From: Proteiniphilum sp. UBA5384
GTDB lineage: Bacteria; Bacteroidota; Bacteroidia; Bacteroidales; Dysgonomonadaceae
Length of the DNA: 20,211 nt
NCBI RefSeq assembly: GCF_002410825.1
Contig: NZ_DHOS01000037.1
Coordinates: 699-20,909 of the forward strand
Direction of reading: 5' to 3'
Notes under the pieces: model-generated
The model's input: the letters and a program-made list of their open reading frames with translations, nothing else
Databases searched by the model: none
Told to the model about the DNA's origin: nothing
Shown: piece after piece, positions 16,052 through 20,211 of the stretch
How the letters are laid out: each line of letters begins with the position of its first letter
Numbering within the stretch: position 1 is the stretch's first letter
Made by a program: the position numbers and the translations under genes

Positions 16052-16618
16052 TTAAAGAAAGAGGAGAGAAACATATTGAAGTGCTTTTTTTAAATCGGTC
16101 AGCGCGTTGGAAATGTGATTCTCAACTGTCCGCTTGTGAATACTCAGGCGGGAAGCAATCTCATCACTCGAAAGCCCTTCTTTCCGGCTCATCATAAAAA
16201 TACGTTGACGTTGCAGGGGCATTTTCGAGATTACCAAGTCGATCAAAAGAGAGAGATCTTTGGCAAACAGTTCTTCTTCCGGCTCATAGGTCTCAGATTG
16301 GTTTAAACGACTGAGATTGTATTTTTCCTTTACAAGGTTGTGTTCGTATTGGTTATAAATCATATGTCTTGCCATGGTGAACAAATAAGCCTTAAATGAC
16401 TTGACTTCTTTCATGGCCGTGCGATTTACCCACACTTTATAAAATATTTCCTGGGCCATATCATATGCTTCTTCCTCATTTTTTATGAAACCCGATAAAA
16501 AATGATAGATCTTCGGATGATAGGTAAGGAATAGTAATTCGTAAGAACGATGATCACCCTTTGATAAATTTATTAAGTGTTTTGCCTCAAGATGCTTATC
16601 CATGCAAAAACATTTCAC
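16052..16618 (-). CDS. ECF RNA polymerase sigma-70 factor, Bacteroidetes FecI-like type
   Basis: A 188-residue extracytoplasmic-function sigma factor. Region 2 (about 24-92) reads YELLFLTYHPKIYHFL, AYDMAQEIFYKVWVNR and FKAYLFTMARHMIYNQY. Region 4 (about 122-178) carries LPLQRQ-like MPLQRQRIFMMSRKEGLSSDEIASRLSI and the helix-turn-helix HKRTVENHISNALTDLKKAL. It should direct transcription of the SusCD operon when FecR releases it. ATG at 16618 gives an odd MKCFCMDKH start; an in-frame ATG at 16603 (MDKHLEAKHLINL) fits the family better. The CDS is the first gene of this locus and follows the P-type ATPase gene after 170 bases. Confidence 0.94.
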   Translation of the reverse strand: MKCFCMDKHLEAKHLINLSKGDHRSYELLFLTYHPKIYHFLSGFIKNEEEAYDMAQEIFYKVWVNRTAMKEVKSFKAYLFTMARHMIYNQYEHNLVKEKYNLSRLNQSETYEPEEELFAKDLSLLIDLVISKMPLQRQRIFMMSRKEGLSSDEIASRLSIHKRTVENHISNALTDLKKALQYVSLLFL

Positions 16619-16753
16619 CAGCTGTTATTACGCAATTTTATTTTACGTTACAAAGATGGTTATTAAATGTTACATAACCGTTAAGAAAATATTACATTTT
16701 AATGTGCTTGATCTTTTATACAACAAAAACATCTAATTTCAACAACTCTTTTG

Positions 16754-16784
16754 CAAAGATGCAGAAATACTATAAAAAAACAAA
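16754..16784 (-). promoter_or_regulatory. candidate promoter for the ECF sigma factor gene
   Basis: On the minus strand TTTG (16784-16781) is followed after 19 bases by CATCTTTG (16761-16754), which differs from the Bacteroidetes -7 consensus TAnnTTTG only at its first base. Spacing fits the -33/-7 pattern. It would leave a leader of about 130 bases and overlaps the terminator of the ATPase gene. Another CATCTTTG further downstream lacks a -33 partner. Confidence 0.4.
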
Positions 16785-16801
16785 ATATCTAGGATAATTT
16801 T
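16774..16801 (-). terminator. likely Rho-independent terminator of the copB operon
   Basis: On the minus strand AAAATTATC, a 3-base loop CTA and GATATTTT pair with one bulged base, followed by G and seven T residues (16780-16774). The stem overlaps the ATPase stop codon (16791-16789). The stem is A/T-rich and so weak, but the U run is good and the position is right for the end of the metal-resistance genes. Confidence 0.5.
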
Positions 16802-18939
16802 AACGTCATTGAGTTGAGCGCGACCACAATGGTACTGATGGACATCAGTACGGCTCCCACGGCCGGACTCAATATGATCCCTACCGGAGCCAGCACGCCT
16901 GCTGCGAGCGGAATGGCAATGATGTTATAGCCTGCTCCCCACCAGAGATTCTGCACCATCTTTCGGGTTGTATTCTTTGCCAGCGAGAAAAAATGCAGGA
17001 TGTCGGATGGGTTGCTTTTGACCAGTACCACATCGGCCGAATCAATGGCCACGTCTGTTCCTGCACCAATGGCCACTCCAATATCTGCCCTGGCCAGTGC
17101 AGGCGCATCGTTTACCCCGTCGCCCACCATCATGACCGGCTTCCCGCTATGTTGCCAGGATTGAATGAGTTTTTCCTTGTCCTGAGGCAGGAGTTCTGCG
17201 TGTACTTCGGTGATGCCAACCTGTGATGCCACGCTCTTGGCGTAATCTTCATTATCGCCCGTGAGCATTACAGGCGTAATGTGCATCCGTTTCAAACCAT
17301 CCACAGTGGTTTTGGCTTCTTCCTTAATCTCATCGCCTTGTGCGACAATACCGGCCACTTCATTGTCCACAATCAGATAACTTACCGAGTTCCCTTTCTG
17401 AGCCAACTCCTGGTATCGATTGTTGTCGTAAGACAGATTGTGCTGATCAAGATAAGCTGGTTTTACGATCAGCAGCTGCTTGCCTTCTGCCGATCCACTC
17501 AGACCGGTGCCACTGATGACCGTTACATTCTGAGGTGCCGGAAAGCGAATATTCCGCTTTTCCGCTTTTTCCATAATGCCGATAGCCAGGGGATGGTTGG
17601 AATGGCTCTCCAGCGATGCCATCAGGCGCAAAACTTCGTCGTTGCTCCACTTCTCGGATAGGGACTCAACAGCGGAAACACGAAAATCTCCCTCTGTGAG
17701 TGTGCCGGTCTTATCCATCGTGACCACCGCGATCTCTTTCGACTTTTCCAGTGCAACCCTGTTTCGGATAAGCAGGCCGTTGCTCGCACCCAGTGATGTA
17801 GAACGGGCCACTACCAGCGGTATGGCAAGCCCGAGTGCATGGGGACAGGCGATGATCAGTACGGTTACCAGCCGCTCAAGTGCGATATCTACATTTTTCG
17901 TGAGCAACAGCCAAACGACAAATGCAATTACACCCACCGTGACGGCCACGTAGAACAATGCTCTGGCCACTTTATCGGAGAGTGTCTCTGAGCGCGATTT
18001 CTCCTGTTGCGCTTCACTGACAAGCTTCATCACCTGTGCAAGGAAACCCGATTCACCGGTACCTGTCACTTCAATCTTTATTGTACCGTTTCCGTTCACG
18101 GCCCCTCCAATCACTTTATCACCCTTGGTCTTCTTGACTGCTTTGGCTTCTCCAGTCACCATCGATTCGTTGACAGTGGTGTTCCCTTCCACAATTTTAC
18201 CATCTGTGGGGATTTTTTCTCCGGCGTTGACGATTAACAGTTGCCCGATCTGGATTTGTTTGAGATCCACATCGGTAATATTACCATGCTCATCTACCAG
18301 ACGAGCGCTTCCCGGAAGCAGTTCTGCCATCTTTTGCAGTGCGTTGCCGGCATTGCCTACTGCTCTCATCTCAATCCAGTGTCCCAGCAACATGATGACA
18401 ATCAGGGTAGCCAACTCCCAGAAAAAGTCCATCCGGTGCTCGGCATCCGGGAAGAAATGATTCGAAATAAAAGCATAGACGCTATAAATGTATGCCACCG
18501 TAATACCCATTGAGATCAGGGTCATCATGGCGGGATTCTTTTCCTTCAACTCCATTTGGGCTCCTTTCAAAAAAGGAGTACCGCCATAAAAGAACAGAAT
18601 GGAGGACAATACCAGCACAACCCAGTCTGATCCCGGAAAAGAAAACTGAAATGGTAGTTTCTCACCCATAAAAGTGGACAGCAAAATGATCGGGATGGTG
18701 ATGATGAGAGACACCCAGAATTTCTGCTTCAGGTTTCCCATGTGTGCCATATGCCCCAAATGTCCGCCGGCATGATCGTGCCCTTCATCACCCGTATGAT
18801 TCATGTGATCATGTGTCACGCGTGTATGGCCGTGCATATCGTGCCCTTCATGCATTGCATGATGGTGCATCTCGTGTTCATGATGGCTGTGTGAATCATG
18901 CACATGTTTTCCGTCGTTATTCACATTTGTGTGTTCCAT
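16789..18939 (-). CDS. copB: copper/silver-translocating P1B-3-type ATPase (CopB-like)
   Basis: A 716-residue inner-membrane metal pump. The first 66 residues contain 22 histidines and several Met but no CxxC HMA domain, as in CopB-type pumps. The class is fixed by the membrane metal site: CPH at 365-367, N-X6-YN-X4-P at 664-677 and MSxSTxxVAxNS at 699-710, which is the P1B-3 pattern (Cu(II)/Ag). Catalytic motifs are complete: TGE (262-264), the phosphorylated Asp409 in DKTGT, HP (449-450), TGDN (560-563) and GDGVND (606-611). Hydrophobic segments lie around 73-90, 106-118, 137-158, 172-190, 327-346, 353-376, 664-683 and 686-707. The ATG at 18939 starts the His-rich tail. It is downstream of the HMA protein and CusB genes, separated by a hairpin, and is probably part of the same copper response. 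Confidence 0.93.
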   Translation of the reverse strand: MEHTNVNNDGKHVHDSHSHHEHEMHHHAMHEGHDMHGHTRVTHDHMNHTGDEGHDHAGGHLGHMAHMGNLKQKFWVSLIITIPIILLSTFMGEKLPFQFSFPGSDWVVLVLSSILFFYGGTPFLKGAQMELKEKNPAMMTLISMGITVAYIYSVYAFISNHFFPDAEHRMDFFWELATLIVIMLLGHWIEMRAVGNAGNALQKMAELLPGSARLVDEHGNITDVDLKQIQIGQLLIVNAGEKIPTDGKIVEGNTTVNESMVTGEAKAVKKTKGDKVIGGAVNGNGTIKIEVTGTGESGFLAQVMKLVSEAQQEKSRSETLSDKVARALFYVAVTVGVIAFVVWLLLTKNVDIALERLVTVLIIACPHALGLAIPLVVARSTSLGASNGLLIRNRVALEKSKEIAVVTMDKTGTLTEGDFRVSAVESLSEKWSNDEVLRLMASLESHSNHPLAIGIMEKAEKRNIRFPAPQNVTVISGTGLSGSAEGKQLLIVKPAYLDQHNLSYDNNRYQELAQKGNSVSYLIVDNEVAGIVAQGDEIKEEAKTTVDGLKRMHITPVMLTGDNEDYAKSVASQVGITEVHAELLPQDKEKLIQSWQHSGKPVMMVGDGVNDAPALARADIGVAIGAGTDVAIDSADVVLVKSNPSDILHFFSLAKNTTRKMVQNLWWGAGYNIIAIPLAAGVLAPVGIILSPAVGAVLMSISTIVVALNSMTLKLS

Positions 18940-18957
18940 TTTTTTTCATATTTAAAC

Positions 18958-18990
18958 AGGGGGAAATATCCAAACGGGATATTCCCCCCT
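18958..18990 (-). terminator. strong hairpin between the HMA protein and copB genes
   Basis: The left arm (18958-18971) and right arm (18977-18990) form 6 bp (A-T plus five G-C), one A/C mismatch, and 7 bp around a 5-base loop. On the coding strand it lies 24 bases after the HMA protein stop and 18 bases before the ATPase start; the sequence after it (CTGTTTAAATATG) has no strong U run. It may attenuate read-through into copB or act as an mRNA processing barrier. Confidence 0.5.
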
Positions 18991-19014
18991 AACCAAAAAA
19001 ATCTATTGCATTAA

Positions 19015-19446
19015 TTAATTTCTGTATTTGCAACATTCGGGCAAGGCATTGTACGCTGCCTGGTCGGCCTTAAACTTGTCGGTGTCGTGACCGGCTTTGG
19101 CTACGGCCTTTGCAATGTTGTCGGGCGATGTTTTCTCGGGATCGTAATTCAAATGCAATACTTGTTTCTCCATCTCCCAGCTTGCAAATGAAACGCCTTC
19201 CACTTCCTTCGCCGCTTTTTCAATGCGGTCCTTGCACATTTCACATTTTCCATTCACATTGAGCATGGCATGTTCTTCGTGGGCACCACCGGCTGTCATG
19301 TGATCCGTTTCGTTGTGTTGGGTGCCCGTTTCCATGTGTTCCATTTCATTATCTGGTGCTGAATTGTTCTTGCCGGATGATCCTGAGTTGCAGGCAATGA
19401 ATAAGAGTGTACTCAGTGCGAATGTTGCTAAAATTGTTGTTTTCAT
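19015..19446 (-). CDS. small secreted heavy-metal-associated (HMA) domain lipoprotein
   Basis: A 143-residue exported protein. LLFIAC (Cys19) is a good lipobox. A His/Met-rich linker follows (about 30-60, with EHMETGTQHNETDHM and HEEHAM). An HMA fold then begins at about residue 60 with the metal-binding CEMC motif in NGKCEMCKDRIEKAAKEVEG, and the C-terminus carries GHDTDKFKAD and the paired cysteines of LPECCKYRN. It is probably a periplasmic or outer-membrane copper chaperone or sponge. Its HMA part matches the C-terminal domain of the CusB-like protein upstream at 59 of 84 aligned residues (hand count), so one derives from the other by duplication. The gene lies 35 bases after the CusB-like gene. 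Metal identity (Cu or Ag) is inferred from the neighbours. Confidence 0.88.
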   Translation of the reverse strand: MKTTILATFALSTLLFIACNSGSSGKNNSAPDNEMEHMETGTQHNETDHMTAGGAHEEHAMLNVNGKCEMCKDRIEKAAKEVEGVSFASWEMEKQVLHLNYDPEKTSPDNIAKAVAKAGHDTDKFKADQAAYNALPECCKYRN

Positions 19447-19481
19447 CTTTGTTACAGTTTAAAATTTTAATAATTTGATTG

Positions 19482-20211
19482 TTAACCTCTGTATTTGCAG
19501 CAAGCAGGCAATGCATCGTATGTTGCCTTGTCTGCCTTATATTTATCGGTATCATGTCCTGCTTTGGCAATGGCTTTGGCAACAGCATCTGCCGATGTCT
19601 TTACCGGATCAAAATTGAGATGCAACTGTTTTGTCTTGATGTCCCAACTTGCAGAAGTGACACCACTGACAGATTTTGCTGCTTTCTCAATGCGATCCTT
19701 GCACATCTCGCACAAACCCTGCACCGCCAGCATCGCATGCTCACTGCCCGAAGCCGCGGCTTGCATGTTGTGACCCTCATGTCCCGTGGGGGGTGCTGTA
19801 CTTGCTGGAGTGGCCCCATTCATTGTATGCCCCTCGTGCCCCGTTACTGCCCTTCCTGCTTCATCGTTCATCATGCTGCGTTTCCCTGCCAACTGTGCAC
19901 TGGCATCGATGGTAAATGCGCCATTGGTCACAATCTCTTCTCCGTCGTTGATGCCGGACAATACCACATAGGCGTCACCGAGCGACGGTCCCAGTTCTAT
20001 TTCCCGAAGCAGGAAGGCGGGTGTCTCGGTGTCGGGCTGTTTCACGTAGACGATGGAACGCTTTCCTGTCCAGAGGATGGCCGACTTGGGAATAACAACC
20101 TCATTGTTATATTGTTTAAGCGGAGCGTTGATGAGTGCGTTGGCATACATCTCCGGTTTTAGCTCCATGCCGGGATTGGCTGTCTCTACGCGCACTTTGG
20201 CGGTACGTGTG
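19482..20211 (-). CDS. cusB: CusB-type RND efflux periplasmic adaptor with fused C-terminal HMA domain, C-terminal part
   Basis: The frame is open through the right edge, so the N-terminal part (signal, hairpin and lipoyl domains) lies outside. The visible 242 residues begin TRTAKVRVETANPGMELKPE, the beta-barrel/membrane-proximal region of CusB-type adaptors, continuing NNEVVIPKSAILWTGKRSIV and LGDAYVVLSGINDGEEIVTNGAF. A His/Met/Gly/Ala-rich linker (GHEGHTMNGA, GHEGHNMQAA) leads to an HMA domain with the CEMC metal site (GLCEMCKDRIEKAAKSVSG), and then GHDTDKYKAD and LPACCKYRG. The adaptor links an inner-membrane RND pump to an outer-membrane channel and hands over copper or silver; the pump and channel genes are expected beyond the right edge. 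The fused HMA domain would add a metal-capture step. It closely resembles the separate protein encoded downstream. Confidence 0.88.
   Translation of the reverse strand, partial: TRTAKVRVETANPGMELKPEMYANALINAPLKQYNNEVVIPKSAILWTGKRSIVYVKQPDTETPAFLLREIELGPSLGDAYVVLSGINDGEEIVTNGAFTIDASAQLAGKRSMMNDEAGRAVTGHEGHTMNGATPASTAPPTGHEGHNMQAAASGSEHAMLAVQGLCEMCKDRIEKAAKSVSGVTSASWDIKTKQLHLNFDPVKTSADAVAKAIAKAGHDTDKYKADKATYDALPACCKYRG

Noticed and set aside
19015..19740. Tandem HMA segments considered as an assembly artefact
   Set aside because: The two copies differ at about 30% of residues and have different upstream sequence, so they are genuine paralogues.
19479..20162. Plus-strand open frame of 227 codons opposite the CusB/HMA gene
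   Set aside because: The minus strand carries clear CusB and HMA motifs; the plus-strand product is a Cys/His-rich shadow.

Overview
The window looks like a chromosomal segment from a member of the Bacteroidetes, most likely order Bacteroidales. The evidence is a SusC/SusD outer-membrane pair with its own ECF sigma factor and FecR-type anti-sigma factor, a BACON-domain lipoprotein, many lipoproteins with acidic residues after the lipobox cysteine, few Shine-Dalgarno sequences, and one good match to the Bacteroidetes -7 element (TAnnTTTG). The family-level impression (Dysgonomonadaceae-like) is only a guess. No rRNA, tRNA, CRISPR, transposase or phage gene was seen, and there is no gene-free stretch longer than about 210 bases.

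Layout. (1) Positions 1-479, minus: the first 159 residues of a secreted protein, possibly an L,D-transpeptidase, running off the left edge. (2) Positions 689-4669, plus: an AhpD-like CxxC protein, followed by E1-alpha, E1-beta and E2 of a pyruvate-type 2-oxoacid dehydrogenase complex, with no E3 gene beside them. (3) Positions 4760-6385, plus: a secreted parallel beta-helix (pectate-lyase-3-like) protein, convergent with the next block. (4) Positions 6423-16618, minus: a polysaccharide-utilization-like locus read from right to left as ECF sigma factor, FecR, SusC with STN domain, SusD, NAGPA-type phosphodiester glycosidase (lipoprotein), BACON plus beta-helix lipoprotein, and a second NAGPA-type glycosidase (signal peptidase I type signal). 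(5) Positions 16789-20211, minus: a copper/silver resistance block read from right to left as the end of a CusB adaptor with a fused C-terminal HMA domain, a small secreted HMA protein that is a near-duplicate of that domain, and a CopB-type P1B-3 ATPase with a very His-rich N-terminus.

How the parts work together. Block 4 is the most interesting. The SusC has an N-terminal signalling (STN) domain and lies next to FecR and an ECF sigma factor, which is the usual trans-envelope switch: substrate binding at SusCD signals through FecR to release the sigma factor. The enzymes it would control are not conventional glycoside hydrolases or lyases. They are two paralogous DUF2233/NAGPA enzymes, the family of the human mannose-6-phosphate uncovering enzyme, with a beta-helix protein between them. 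This suggests a system for taking up and trimming a glycan that contains sugar phosphodiesters. In block 5 the HMA modules and the His-rich ATPase look like successive copper-handling steps across the envelope. In block 2 an AhpD-like thiol protein sits upstream of a lipoyl-bearing E2, which recalls the lipoamide-linked AhpD peroxidase system of mycobacteria. Several inverted repeats in the intergenic regions are listed separately.
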